Source: Rhizobium sp. 007
Lineage (GTDB): Bacteria > Pseudomonadota > Alphaproteobacteria > Rhizobiales > Rhizobiaceae
Assembly: GCF_015353075.1 (NCBI RefSeq)
Contig: NZ_CP064187.1
Location: 2,852,001-2,916,000 of the forward strand
Length of the DNA stretch: 64,000 bases
Direction: 5' to 3'
The notes below the pieces were generated by a model. That model was given only the letters and a program-made list of their open reading frames with translations. It made no database searches and had not been told where the DNA came from. The number at the start of each line of letters is the position of its first letter. Position 1 is the first letter of the stretch. The position numbers were made by a program, and so were the translations under genes. Shown here one piece after another: positions 34,624-44,088 of this stretch.

Positions 34624-34977
34624 ATGACAAGAGCACTCAACGTTCAATGGCACAACCTTGCCTTTTCAGCCTTCATCTTCCACGAGATTTTTGACAATCC
34701 GCTGGAGGATGAAACGCCTCAGTCGCGGTTGAAGCAGATCGGCATGATGAGTGTCCTCTACATCATGCACCAGGGACATCAGCCGCTAACGCTTTCAAAT
34801 ATCGTCGAAACTACGGGTTTGACGCGCACCGGCGTAACCGAAACGGTAGACCCGTTGGTTCGGCGCGGGCTCCTGACGGAGAGCTTCGTGAAGAACTCGA
34901 TGGGGCGCGGCAAGGCGCGACGGTTTGAGATCGCCCCGGAGATCCTGGAGAAAATTCGCAGCTTCCAGGGGAGTTAA
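34624..34977 (+). CDS. MarR-family regulator, divergent from virB operon
   Basis: A 117-residue winged-helix protein: a helical N-terminus, then LTLSNIVETTGLTRTGVTET (recognition helix), VDPLVRRGLLTES and the wing NSMGRGKARRFEIAP. It is transcribed away from the virB operon, with only 93 bases between the two starts, so the two promoters overlap and it is a natural candidate to control virB expression and itself. Target is inferred from position. Confidence 0.75.
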   Translation: MTRALNVQWHNLAFSAFIFHEIFDNPLEDETPQSRLKQIGMMSVLYIMHQGHQPLTLSNIVETTGLTRTGVTETVDPLVRRGLLTESFVKNSMGRGKARRFEIAPEILEKIRSFQGS

Positions 34978-35049
34978 AACCCTGCCCAAGGCGACATCGC
35001 CGACGACTCATAGCGCCTTAATTAAGAGCAATTGCTTCGCCTTTGTCAC

Positions 35050-35340
35050 CTGAGCCAGATAGTCGGCGCGGGCATTGTCGGGCTTCTCGCTGGCGTGATC
35101 TCGTAGGGTTTCGTTGCCTACCTCTGTGCCGCGCTTCGCTCAACGATCCTGCGCCTTGCCATCGCCGTGATCTTAGCGGTTCCCGCCGCTATTGCTGGCT
35201 ATGCCCTTTGCATGGCGTCACCCGCAAAGCAGTTCCTTCTGAAATGTGGCGCCAAATCTTCTCCATTGCGGGTGGCGCATTCGTCGGTCTGCCGGCGCTC
35301 GCAAGGCTGGCCGATCCATCAACGCTCCAAATTGACCTTG
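35050..35340 (+). pseudogene. Small membrane protein relic
   Basis: From 35050 the frame reads LSQIVGAGIVGLLAGVIS, a TAG stop, then GFVAYLCAALRSTILRLAIA and VILAVPAAIAGYAL. The text continues in another frame as VTRKAVPSEMWRQIFSIAGG and AFVGLPALARLAD. So one stop and one frameshift interrupt a three-helix membrane protein of about 95 residues. Similar small proteins accompany conjugation genes in rhizobia (from memory, family not named). The relic lies between the MarR regulator and the Xre-RES pair. Confidence 0.6.
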
Positions 35341-35388
35341 CCGTATGTCCAGATTTGGGCTATGTCTAGTTCAAGACTGGAGGTCATT

Positions 35389-35913
35389 ATGCCGCACGCG
35401 CGACGCACCGAGCCACAGGACAGGCACGAGCCGCAGCGCCTGGAAACCGACCGGTTTGCTCCGGCAATCCGCAAAAGGTTGAGCGCCCCGGCTCTGCGAA
35501 CCTTCCTAGCGATCGCCGATCTTTGGGGCCTGAACGAAGAGCAGCGCTTGCTTGTGCTGGGTTACCCGTCCCGGTCGACTTATCACAACTGGGCCAAGCA
35601 AGCGCGCGAACATGGTGCCTTCACGCTGGACGTCGACACCCTCATTCGGATCTCGGCCGTGCTCGGCATTCATCAGGCGCTTGGGATCCTGTTTGCCGAT
35701 GAACGCCTCGGCGTTGCGTGGCTGCGGACGCCGCATGAAGCGCTTGTTTTCGGCGGCCACCCCCCGCTCGACGTCCTGACGAGCGGAACGCAGGACGGCC
35801 TGATGACAGTTCGTCGATTTCTCGATGCGGCAAGGGGTGGCATCTACATGCATCCGAACATCCTGGACGAAACGTTCACACCTTACGACGACGGGGACAT
35901 CGTCTTCCGGTGA
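35389..35913 (+). CDS. Xre/MbcA/ParS-family antitoxin of RES pair
   Basis: A 174-residue protein. The N-terminal region (LSAPALRTFLAIADLWGLNE, EEQRLLVLGYPSRSTYHNW) is an HTH of the Xre type and the C-terminal part is the DUF2384 toxin-binding domain (TLIRISAVLGIHQALGILFA, ERLGVAWLRTPHEALVFGG). GGAGG lies six bases before ATG 35389. It pairs with the RES toxin downstream, with which it overlaps by four bases, and probably represses the operon. Confidence 0.85.
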   Translation: MPHARRTEPQDRHEPQRLETDRFAPAIRKRLSAPALRTFLAIADLWGLNEEQRLLVLGYPSRSTYHNWAKQAREHGAFTLDVDTLIRISAVLGIHQALGILFADERLGVAWLRTPHEALVFGGHPPLDVLTSGTQDGLMTVRRFLDAARGGIYMHPNILDETFTPYDDGDIVFR

Positions 35914-36581
35914 CTGATCGTTTTGCTCAGGCGCCGCGTCCTTCGTACCGGCTGATCCCATCACGATTTCCGCCAATCGGGCTTTTTGATACCGTTGCGA
36001 CGGCGGCCGATCTCGAAGCCGTGATGGAGCTTACCGGATGGACCAATGACCGTCTGGTTGCCGACCGCATCCAACGACTTCCCCAGGGCGAATGGGTCTA
36101 CGGCACTCCCAATTCCAGCATCGTGATGGGGGCATTTCTCCATGTTGCGCCGGGAGGAATGCGGTTTAATGGCACCGAGCTCGGCGCATGGTATGCCGCC
36201 GACGATCTCCGCACAGCCGCAGCCGAGGTTGGCCATCATCTTCGGCGCGAAGCTGTTGCGCGCGGTGTGGCGACGATGACGCGCACCTATCGAAGCTACA
36301 TGGCCATCCTGCTTGGAGATTACCTCGACATTCGTGGAGAGCAGATGCTGCGGCCCGAGATCTATGACGGCACCAGCTACGCCGCGTCGCAAGCGCTTGG
36401 TGAGCAAGTGCGTTCGAACGGCGCGGCCGGCATCCTCTATGACAGCCTGCGGCGCAGAGCCGGCGTGAACATTGTCGCACACCGGCCGCGGAACATTCGC
36501 AACGTCGTGCAGGCCGACCACTTCGAGATCACCATTTCCGCCGGCGATCGACGCATTGACGTCCAAAGGCTCGCGTCCTAA
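35910..36581 (+). CDS. RES-domain toxin
   Basis: A 223-residue RES-domain protein: YRLIPSRFPPIGLFDTVAT near the start, then WVYGTPNSSIVMGAFLHV and RFNGTELGAWYAADDL with the R/E/S-type conserved positions, and GAAGILYDSLRRRAGVNIVA later. RES toxins of this class degrade NAD+ and stop growth. The GTG start overlaps the antitoxin stop. Intact by length and motifs. Confidence 0.87.
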   Translation: MTDRFAQAPRPSYRLIPSRFPPIGLFDTVATAADLEAVMELTGWTNDRLVADRIQRLPQGEWVYGTPNSSIVMGAFLHVAPGGMRFNGTELGAWYAADDLRTAAAEVGHHLRREAVARGVATMTRTYRSYMAILLGDYLDIRGEQMLRPEIYDGTSYAASQALGEQVRSNGAAGILYDSLRRRAGVNIVAHRPRNIRNVVQADHFEITISAGDRRIDVQRLAS

Positions 36582-36969
36582 CGACGGAAACCTCGGGACT
36601 TTGGGGTGAAATGCGCACATTGCATCGACCTGCCCAATCCGCCTCGGACACGGCGCTTTCGAGAGCCTCCCCGAGTTCGTCCCGCGACATCGTCCCACCG
36701 GAAATGATCGGGCAAGCATCGTCCGCTGCGCGGACACGGATCGAATGCGGTGTCTTTCGGTCAGGTCACCTGCCCACCCGCATGATCAGCGCGCGGTCAT
36801 TGAAGACCTATTCTCCGTCAACTCGAAGCTGTCATCTATGTTTCAAACTATAACAGTAAGTAGTGCTGGCGGTTAGTCATCCGCTACCCTAGGCAGCCAG
36901 GCGCGCTACTTCGCCATCGACGCCTCCGGATCTGACTTCTGCACGTGGTAACAACTCGGCGAGGCGGAT
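36582..36969. other. Intergenic region upstream of pstS
   Basis: About 390 bases between the RES toxin and the phosphate-binding gene. No gene recognised. It contains the PHO-box-like site annotated separately. Confidence 0.45.
36829..36846 (+). promoter_or_regulatory. PHO-box-like site upstream of pstS
   Basis: CTGTCAT (36829-36835), four bases, GTTTCAA (36840-36846). The first half matches the rhizobial PHO box half-site CTGTCAT exactly and the second matches four of seven positions. It lies about 125 bases upstream of the phosphate-binding gene. PhoB control is plausible but the second half is weak. Confidence 0.4.
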
Positions 36970-38064
36970 ATGTTGAGATCACACGTTTTTTGGTCCCTGC
37001 GTCCTGGAGTGGAGGACGCTCTCAGGATCCTTGCTGCTGTCGGCCTGCTGGCGATCGCCCAGGCAACCCCCACGGACGTTTGGGCCGAACCTATTCGCGG
37101 CGCTGGCTCGACTTTTGTCGCACCCGTCATGGCGCAATGGGCGGAAGATTACCGTGTCGCCCGAGCCGATGGGGGAGATTTCAGTTCTCCTGATTGGACA
37201 GTCGATTACGAACTGGTCGGCTCGCTCGGCGGCCTCATGCGGCTCGATCAGCCGGAGTTGGATTTTGCGGCGACGGACGTACCGGTTAACCCGGCCGAAC
37301 TCGAAAAGCACGGCCGTCAACAGTTTCCGATGGTCTTCGGCAGTGTTGCAGTTGTCGCGAACGTCGATGGTATTGCCGCAGGTAGCCTTCGGCTATCGGG
37401 CCCTGTCGTTGCCGATATCTATCTTGGCAAGATCCAGCGTTGGTCAGACTTGGCGATCAAGGCGCTGAACCCCGATCTTTCGCTTCCGGACCTTAAGATC
37501 AGCCCACTTCACCGCACGGACGGCTCCGGCAGCACCTATGTGTTTACGGAGTATCTTTCGGCAATCAGTGCCGAATGGAGCAAGGTGCACGGCGCCGACA
37601 TGCTCATCACCTGGCCCGTTGGAACGGGTGCGGAAGGCACGCGGGATTTGATCCAGGCGGTGAAGAGCACCAAAGGTGCCATCGCCTACGCCGAATACGG
37701 CCAGGTGGAACGCACCGGTCTCCCCTTCGCCTCGCTTCAGAACAAGTCCGGAAATTTCGTCAAGCCGGGAGCCGAGGGCGTGCAGGCCGCCGTCAACGCA
37801 GTCGCCTGGGACAAGACCAAGCATTTCCACGTCTCGCTCACTGATCTGCCGGGAAAAGACGCCTATCCGATCACAACGGCGACGTTCGCCGTCGTTCCGG
37901 TCGCCGGACGCTCCGGGGATCGTTTCGGCCGGGTTCATGACCTCTTCCGCCTGGCGTTCAAGAATAGTGCGGCCGCGACCAAGCTCGGCTACGTGCCGGT
38001 ACCGGCCCGGCTCGTTGATCAGATCGAGCAATATTGGGCAAGGACGCGGGGCGCGAGCAACTGA
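36970..38064 (+). CDS. pstS: PstS-like phosphate-binding protein
   Basis: A 364-residue periplasmic phosphate-binding protein: signal region (ALRILAAVGLLAIAQA), then IRGAGSTFVAPVMAQWAEDY, YELVGSLGGLMRLDQPELDF, DFAATDVP (phosphate-binding Asp/Thr), LHRTDGSGSTYVFTEYLS (the phosphate-binding loop) and GTRDLIQAVKSTKGAIAYAE. It normally works with the PstCAB ABC transporter, none of which is present here. On an arsenic island such genes can help phosphate compete with arsenate, or serve as an arsenate-discriminating binder. Orphan status is a notable feature. Confidence 0.88.
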   Translation: MLRSHVFWSLRPGVEDALRILAAVGLLAIAQATPTDVWAEPIRGAGSTFVAPVMAQWAEDYRVARADGGDFSSPDWTVDYELVGSLGGLMRLDQPELDFAATDVPVNPAELEKHGRQQFPMVFGSVAVVANVDGIAAGSLRLSGPVVADIYLGKIQRWSDLAIKALNPDLSLPDLKISPLHRTDGSGSTYVFTEYLSAISAEWSKVHGADMLITWPVGTGAEGTRDLIQAVKSTKGAIAYAEYGQVERTGLPFASLQNKSGNFVKPGAEGVQAAVNAVAWDKTKHFHVSLTDLPGKDAYPITTATFAVVPVAGRSGDRFGRVHDLFRLAFKNSAAATKLGYVPVPARLVDQIEQYWARTRGASN

Positions 38065-38165
38065 GAATACCGGTTCCTGCATTTTCCGGTACCCACGGGA
38101 CCGGATCATAGAAGGATCGGCCGATTTGGACGCGCCGAAACAGGCGCTTGCAGGGGGCAATCAGC

Positions 38166-39893
38166 ATGAACGTCGATATCTTCAAGGACATTCTTGTGCC
38201 GGTCATTGGCGGGTTGGGCATCTTCATGCTTGGCCTGGAATTCATGTCGAACGGTATCCAAGCGCTTTCGGTCGCGAAGATGCGCGCTTTTTTGGCGAGC
38301 GCTGCCGGTACGCCGATCAAGGGCGTTTTGGCTGGAACTTTGATCACCGGCGTCATCCAGTCTTCGACGGCCATGACAGTCATGGTGGTCGGCCTCGTTA
38401 ACGCCGGTGTAGTCGCACTTCGGCCGGCCATTAGCGTCATCATGGGCGCCAATATTGGCACGACCCTCGGCAATGGCCTGATCGCTTTGCCCCTCGGGCC
38501 ACTCGGCCTGATCCTCGCCGGCATCTTCTCGCTGGTCTATTGCTTCTCGAAGAGCGAGAAGGTTCGCAATATCGCGCTCGCCTGCATGGGCTTCGCGCTA
38601 ATCTTCTACGGTCTCAATCTGATGACCGGTGGTCTGCGTCCCTTGCGCAACATGCCGGAGGTGATGGATCTCTTGTCCACACTGACCGCCGACTCCTATT
38701 TCAACCTTTTGAAGTGCGTTCTTATCGCCGCACTCGTCACCGCGATGATCCATTCTTCTTCCGCTACCATCGGCATCGTCATGGGGCTTGGCGCCGCCGG
38801 CATCCTCGATTGGACCACCGCCGTTGCCTTCTCACTCGGCGCTGACCTTGGCACTACCATCACCTCTTGGATCGCCTCGCTCAATCTTTCCAAGAATGCC
38901 AAGCGTGCCGCCTACGCGCATATCTCGTTCAACATCATCGGCGTGTGCATCACCATCCCGCTGTTCTTCGTGTCGATCGAGGTGTTGCGCTGGGCGATGC
39001 AGTTCTTCGGCGGGGATCCGTCGATCCCGGTAGCCGTCGATGGCAAGGAAACCTTCCCTCTGGTGCCGGTCGCCGTCGGCCTGTTCTCCACTTTCTTCAA
39101 CGTCTTCAACATGCTGATCTTGTTTCCCTTCATTAGCGTGTTCGAGCGCGTGCTATTGCGTGTCGGCCGCACCGACGCAGAAGACATCGAGGACTACTCG
39201 ACCCCGAAATTCCTCGACCGAAAGCTGGCTGGTGATTTCGCCAAAGCCATTCCGGCCGTCCAGCAGGAAACCGCCCGCCATTTGGAAGCGGGCGCTATGT
39301 TTCTCAACATCGCCCGGTCGGAAAAGACAGCGCCGTCCGATCCCGGCGAGCATTATCTCGCCACCGATATTCTCAGCCGGGATATCCGAGCCTACACTGC
39401 GTCGCTGATGAAAGAGGACCTTCCCTACGAGCAACTCGATTTGGTCGCCAGCCTGATCGAAGAAGCCGACTTTACGGCTGCGCTGACGGAATCCATGCAT
39501 CAGGTCGCCCGACGCGTAAGGCGCGAGAAGTTCAGCCAACCGGCGCAAGAGATTGTCAATCAGGCGCTCAACAAGCTGGATGCAGCGCTGCAAGAAATCA
39601 TGCCGGACCACGGCATCAAGAATCCTCTCATGCCTGCCGGCCATGTCAGCTATTCCGAGGTGGAGGAGCTCCGTGCTCGCACGCTGGCGCTTGGCCCCAA
39701 TGCCGGCGCTGGTGAACGAGGGACGATTCTTGCCCTTCTCGGCTCGATCGAGCGCGCCGAACTGCTCATACGCCGCATCGATGCCGAGCGGAAGTCGGTC
39801 AACCGGCAGAACGTTCTTGCGCGTGCGGCCCAGAAGCAAGAGCAATCCCGGCCGCTGAACGAGGGTGGTTTCAGCCCCATGCCGGCCGAGTGA
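38166..39893 (+). CDS. Na+/phosphate cotransporter (NptA/YjbB type)
   Basis: A 575-residue membrane protein. Two inverted Na/Pi repeats carry the family motifs VIQSSTAMTVMVVGLVNAG and MIHSSSATIGIVMGLGAAG, with membrane helices up to about residue 330. The C-terminal ~200 residues are a PhoU-like helical domain (LARDILSRDIRAYTASLMKE region). It moves phosphate with sodium. ATG 38166 follows GGGGGCAATCAGC. About 100 bases separate it from pstS, which likely shares its promoter. Confidence 0.88.
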   Translation: MNVDIFKDILVPVIGGLGIFMLGLEFMSNGIQALSVAKMRAFLASAAGTPIKGVLAGTLITGVIQSSTAMTVMVVGLVNAGVVALRPAISVIMGANIGTTLGNGLIALPLGPLGLILAGIFSLVYCFSKSEKVRNIALACMGFALIFYGLNLMTGGLRPLRNMPEVMDLLSTLTADSYFNLLKCVLIAALVTAMIHSSSATIGIVMGLGAAGILDWTTAVAFSLGADLGTTITSWIASLNLSKNAKRAAYAHISFNIIGVCITIPLFFVSIEVLRWAMQFFGGDPSIPVAVDGKETFPLVPVAVGLFSTFFNVFNMLILFPFISVFERVLLRVGRTDAEDIEDYSTPKFLDRKLAGDFAKAIPAVQQETARHLEAGAMFLNIARSEKTAPSDPGEHYLATDILSRDIRAYTASLMKEDLPYEQLDLVASLIEEADFTAALTESMHQVARRVRREKFSQPAQEIVNQALNKLDAALQEIMPDHGIKNPLMPAGHVSYSEVEELRARTLALGPNAGAGERGTILALLGSIERAELLIRRIDAERKSVNRQNVLARAAQKQEQSRPLNEGGFSPMPAE

Positions 39894-40594
39894 TCTTCAC
39901 CTTCGTGACGCGCTAGCCAATGTCTCGCGCGTGATTTCGTGAAGTGCGTTAGCGGCCGCGACCTCTTCAAAGAGACTTGCGCCAATTTGCTCAGGGATTC
40001 ATTCCAGGCTCTGCAACAAACTGCGCTCCGATATCCGACGATCTGAGCGACCTGCCGTTGCTCAGATCGCAGCTTCACGCCCACGAACAAAACAGCGCGA
40101 AGGCGATTTGGCGTTCGAAGAATCCATCGAAGATTTCAACACCGCCAGCGCCGCCCTCCCAAAGAAAAATACCGCGCTCGTCCACTACCGATACACATTC
40201 ATGTGCGGCTTGTTGCAATGCATAAGGTCGTCAGTTTGCGGAAGAACCCCGTGACTGCAGTCGCGGAGAAGGTTTGAAATGCAGCCACCCTCAGCGGCTC
40301 GGTCGATGTGGGAAGTCAGATGCAGATCGAACGGCAGCGTGAACGGGCATGAAGCCGCTTGGTTTGCGACGCATCGCAATCGCCTCGCGCCTGATCCTGT
40401 TTGGTCTCCTCAGGTCGACAGACTCGCCTCGAATGGCAGATCCAAGGCCGCCTTAAACGCATGAGATGAAACAATCAGTCAGCGGATGCGTTGGTGACGT
40501 CATCGCGTGAGTGGCGTTCAGGCTGGGGCATTGGCGCCAGCCAACTCTTTCACCGCCGATATGCGCACCCTCGGGGATGTCGGAGGAGGACATC
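39894..40594. other. Long intergenic region
   Basis: About 700 bases between the Na/Pi transporter and a small downstream gene. No open frame has a plausible domain or ribosome site. The palindrome TGACGTCA occurs near its end (about 40494-40501). Probably a junction between modules. Confidence 0.45.
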
Positions 40595-40804
40595 ATGACC
40601 AATGTCTTGAATGCGGAGAAGCGGCTGCGAAAGGTTCTGCGCGGCCGGCCATACAATGTGAACGAATTCGCCAGGAAATACCGGCTCGATGAGCAAGAGG
40701 CAAAGCGCCTCTACGAGAAGTTCGGACCATCCGCCACCGACCTTGACCTTTTGATGTCCGCGAAGTGTAGCGCGTCTCGCAAACCACCAACCTGCGATCT
40801 TTGA
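40595..40804 (+). CDS. Small helical protein, 69 aa
   Basis: A 69-residue ORF with a very strong GGAGGAGG site before ATG 40595. It begins MTNVLNAEKRLRKVLRGRPY and continues NEFARKYRLDEQEAKRLYEK, then FGPSATDLDLLMSAK. It looks like a small DNA-binding or regulatory helix bundle, similar to short conserved proteins of rhizobia. Function unknown. The C-terminal dozen residues (SRKPPTCDL) look untypical, so the 3' end may be altered. Confidence 0.6.
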   Translation: MTNVLNAEKRLRKVLRGRPYNVNEFARKYRLDEQEAKRLYEKFGPSATDLDLLMSAKCSASRKPPTCDL

Positions 40805-41110
40805 AACGCGGGACCAAAATCCGCATTAGCTCTCCCTCGCTGCAATAACAATTCGAGGCTGCTGGATTTCCCGGCGACGTTTTGTCGGCAGTGGTGTCAT
40901 CTGTGCGAAAACTTATGCCTCGCTCGTGACCAGGCGTAAGTCGCGTTCTCTGGTCCTCGACCGAGATCACATTCGGTGCCACTGGTCGCGCGTCCAGGAA
41001 GCCTGAGCAGAAAGCGTGGCGCCCTTCATTGAAATCAAAGCATCATTGAACATGAATTATACTTCTGGCTGATTTCTGATTTCAGCAACGCGAAGCACCA
41101 CTGTTGCGCA
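40805..41110. other. Intergenic region
   Basis: About 300 bases between convergent ends of the small gene and the NUDIX gene. I see no gene and no clear terminator. Confidence 0.45.
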
Positions 41111-41554
41111 TCATAGAAGTTTTTGGAGCAGCTTTTGCAATCCGGGTTGACCCGCTTCCCGAATGGCGCCCTTCATTGAAAACCAGCGCGTCTTACGGAC
41201 GGATTTTTCAGGAAAGGATTTGGCGACAGACAGCGCCTCAAGCAAATGGACTTTCACCCGATAGCGGTTACGGCTGCCGTCCTTGAAATAGGTAAAGGTT
41301 CCGAAGACCTCGTCAGAGACGACGCCGGTCACGCCAGCCTCTTCGAACGCCTCGCGTTGTGCCGCGGATCTTGAATTCTCACCAGGCTCGATATGCCCTT
41401 TCGGAAGGCCCCAACGTCCGCTGCGGCGGCTGCCCACCAGAAGAACCCTGATCTGACCTTTCCTGTCGCGGCGCAAACAGACGGCGCCGGCCTGGTGCAC
41501 ATCGTCTACGTCCGCAGGTGTTTCCGGCTGCGATAGCGATCGATCCTGTAACAT
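41111..41554 (-). CDS. NUDIX hydrolase
   Basis: A 147-residue protein with a complete Nudix box (GHIEPGENSRSAAQREAFEE followed by AG), preceded by GRWGLPKG. It resembles the diadenosine- or diphosphoinositol-polyphosphate hydrolases of alphaproteobacteria. The exact substrate cannot be told. It lies divergent from the CYTH-CHAD gene, within the phosphate/polyphosphate block, which hints at a nucleoside- or polyphosphate substrate. GTP/ApnA activity would be typical. Confidence 0.87.
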   Translation of the reverse strand: MLQDRSLSQPETPADVDDVHQAGAVCLRRDRKGQIRVLLVGSRRSGRWGLPKGHIEPGENSRSAAQREAFEEAGVTGVVSDEVFGTFTYFKDGSRNRYRVKVHLLEALSVAKSFPEKSVRKTRWFSMKGAIREAGQPGLQKLLQKLL

Positions 41555-41736
41555 CGTCGTCCTTTGATGGGCGCATGCTCGTCAAGCGGACGGCACCCTG
41601 GTGAACGGGTCAACTCGAATCCAGCCTCGGCAAGATCGACCTTTTCCGCTATAATGACATGCTCAGATGTCGCCTTCATGATACCGTGACACGGCTGAAC
41701 TATCTGCTGGCTTCGAACGAACCTTGGAGATCATCC

Positions 41737-43188
41737 TTGGCTGCCGAAATCGAATTGAAACTCGAGCTGTCACCCGAAGCGGTCAAAGAGCTGCTCGCTT
41801 CCGAATTTCTCGGAGAGCCCGAAGACGTCCTCAGCCAGCACTCGACATACTTCGACACGGCCGACCATCAGCTCTTCAAGGCAGGTTTCACCCTGCGTAT
41901 CCGCCGCACCGGCGAGGCCTTGATGCAGACGGTAAAGGCGACAGGATCAAGCGCCTCTCTCTTCGCACGGTCGGAGTGGGAGACTCCTTTAACCGCGAAC
42001 ACGCCCCAGTTAGATCATTCCAGTCCGCTGCAAACCGAGTTCGGACCTGACCTTGACGTCGCTCCCCAGTTCGATGTCCAGGTTGACAGACGGGTCTGGA
42101 ACCCGAGCGAGAACGGATCACAGATCGAGGTGGTCGTGGACCAGGGAACCGTGATCTCGGGAGAGCGGAGAACACCAATCTGCGAGGTCGAGCTTGAGCT
42201 GAAGGACGGTGACCACCAAAATCTGTTCGTTCTCGCAAGGCGGATCGAAGCCGTTGCGCCCGTTCGTTTCGGCGTTCAGTCCAAGGCGGGCCGTGGTTAT
42301 CAGCTCATCGGGCCGCAGCAGTTCATGTTCAAGGCAGAACCCATCGATCTGGACCGGAACATGAACACGGTCAGATCCTTTCAAACCATCGCGCAATCCT
42401 GCTTCCGGCAATTCAGGCTGAATGAGGATGTGCTCCTTTGCCGGAGGAATGCTGAGGCTCTCCATCAGTCGCGCGTGGCGCTGAGACGCCTCCGCTCTGC
42501 CTTTTCACTCTACAAGCCGCTGCTTGCCGATGCAGAAGCAGAGCGCCTGAAGGACGAGCTCCGGTGGCTGGCAGGAACACTAGGCGACGCCCGAAACCTG
42601 GACGTTCTCCTCGTCAAGGCCAAGGATGACGACATGCATGACCGGCTGAAGAGTGCACGCAACGCCGCCTATGACGACGTCGTCGACGCCCTTCAGTCCT
42701 CGCGCGCCCGTTCCCTGATGCTCGACTTCAACGAATGGCTTCACTGCGGTGAGTACCTCGACCGGCCGGAGATCGCCGATGATCGCAATGGGACGGCCGT
42801 CGACTTCGCCTGTCAGGCGCTCGACCGGATGCGCAAGAAGCTCAAGAAGCATGGCCGTGCCCTTGCACAGGTTGACGACGAACAACGTCACGAGGCCCGT
42901 AAGGATGCTAAGAAACTGAGGTATGCAGCCGAGTTCTTCGGCTCGCTCTTTCCCGACAAACGCGGCGTGCGCCGCCACAAGCGGTTCATTTCGGCGATGG
43001 GCGACCTGCAGGATCACCTTGGCGCTCTGAACGACCTCGCAACAGGGCCAAGCGTCTTGAAGAAGCATGGTCTGGAAGATCATCCGGCTGCGAGCTCGGT
43101 CATCTCGCATGCCGACAAGCAAGACTTGATCGATGCAGCACAGACGGCGCTCGACGACGTCGTGGATGCAAAAAGGTTCTGGCGTTGA
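41737..43188 (+). CDS. CYTH-CHAD domain protein (polyphosphate-related)
   Basis: A 483-residue protein. The N-terminal ~200 residues form a CYTH (triphosphate tunnel) domain starting with the ExExK motif EIELKLEL, then TYFDTADHQLFKAGFTLRIR and ICEVELELKDGD. The C-terminal ~280 residues are a CHAD domain with conserved His (EALHQSRVALRRLRSAFSLY, EQRHEARKDAKKLRYAAEFF). CYTH acts on tri- or polyphosphate; CHAD binds polyphosphate. I prefer TTG 41737 (GGAG seven bases ahead; family begins MAAEIELK); ATG 41659 has no ribosome site. Confidence 0.87.
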   Translation: MAAEIELKLELSPEAVKELLASEFLGEPEDVLSQHSTYFDTADHQLFKAGFTLRIRRTGEALMQTVKATGSSASLFARSEWETPLTANTPQLDHSSPLQTEFGPDLDVAPQFDVQVDRRVWNPSENGSQIEVVVDQGTVISGERRTPICEVELELKDGDHQNLFVLARRIEAVAPVRFGVQSKAGRGYQLIGPQQFMFKAEPIDLDRNMNTVRSFQTIAQSCFRQFRLNEDVLLCRRNAEALHQSRVALRRLRSAFSLYKPLLADAEAERLKDELRWLAGTLGDARNLDVLLVKAKDDDMHDRLKSARNAAYDDVVDALQSSRARSLMLDFNEWLHCGEYLDRPEIADDRNGTAVDFACQALDRMRKKLKKHGRALAQVDDEQRHEARKDAKKLRYAAEFFGSLFPDKRGVRRHKRFISAMGDLQDHLGALNDLATGPSVLKKHGLEDHPAASSVISHADKQDLIDAAQTALDDVVDAKRFWR

Positions 43189-43194
43189 ATGGTG

Positions 43195-43218
43195 AAAAAA
43201 AGCCCGCCGGCGGCGGGC
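43195..43218 (-). terminator. Rho-independent terminator (minus-strand reading)
   Basis: GCCCGCC (43202-43208), loop, GGCGGGC (43212-43218), followed on the minus strand by seven Ts (A-run at 43195-43201). It is a good terminator for leftward transcription, i.e. for the gene ending at 43429. It may also weaken rightward reading from the CYTH-CHAD gene. Confidence 0.65.
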
Positions 43219-43428
43219 AAGAGAGCGGTCTGGTCAAGGGGGAAAAACGCCCAACCAGATGTAAGCACTCTATTCGGTTACCGTGACAGTTCCGTGTCGC
43301 TTCCCGAAATGAAACAGTGATATGTTGCTTCTAGCTTGAAACTGGCGAGGAGAATGATCAGTCCTCCCGAATATAGCAGCTATAGGCGAATATCTTGTTC
43401 TTGGTGCTGGACAATCAAGGTGCCAAGT

Positions 43429-43770
43429 TCAATTCGGAGTTGCTTCACGAGGCACCGAAGCGGATGCGGCCTTCTTCTTCAGCTTGCGCAGAACCGGGCT
43501 CTTTTCCGTAGGATCTTCCTCATCATCGGGGTCACTCGCCGACCCGACCTCATCCATTCTGTGCGCTATCGCAAGCGCGTAAATGGTATGCAGAACATTC
43601 CGATCCTTCACGTGAGGATCTGAAAGAGCAAGAAGCGAGGCACGCACAATCTTCTTGCTGGTGGCTTTGGGACAGCGCTGCAGCACAAAATCGTAAAGCT
43701 CCTTGCCGGAAAGACCTTCTGTGGCGCCATCCAGAAGCGCTTCGTAAACTCGTTTCCGTTTTTCGCTCAC
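43429..43770 (-). CDS. Conserved small protein, 113 aa
   Basis: A 113-residue protein starting GTG 43770 behind GGGAGGGAACC: SEKRKRVYEALLDGATEGLS, KELYDFVLQRCPKATSKKIV, RASLLALSDPHVKDRNVLHT, then an acidic-to-basic tail (DPDDEEDP ... KLKKKAAS). The helical core resembles short conserved rhizobial proteins I cannot name. No membrane segment. A terminator lies downstream. Confidence 0.65.
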   Translation of the reverse strand: MSEKRKRVYEALLDGATEGLSGKELYDFVLQRCPKATSKKIVRASLLALSDPHVKDRNVLHTIYALAIAHRMDEVGSASDPDDEEDPTEKSPVLRKLKKKAASASVPREATPN

Positions 43771-44088
43771 GGTTCCCTCCCTCCAAGGTCGTAGCGACAA
43801 TGTCTGTCGCAAAACCGTCATACACAATAAATCACCGCGCGCAATACCAGCACGAACTCTCGCCGAGACCAGATGACGTCACCGTGTCGCCGTAACATCA
43901 TTCGGCTACGCTGCGATTTGTTTCATGACCGCATGAACGCAATTGAAGCCAACTCAATCATATCAACCAGCGATGAGCCCCAGGAGTTCCGCTTGCCCAT
44001 ACCCCAGCGATAAAGGCCGGCGCCTTCAGATCCGGCTTACGCCGGCAGCCAATCCATCTGGACCCGAACAGGAAGGCAGCGGGCATGT

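Noticed and set aside
40494..43885. Recurrent TGACGTCA-like 8-mers
   Set aside because: Also seen near 3876 and 4074, but with no fixed relation to gene starts; likely chance.
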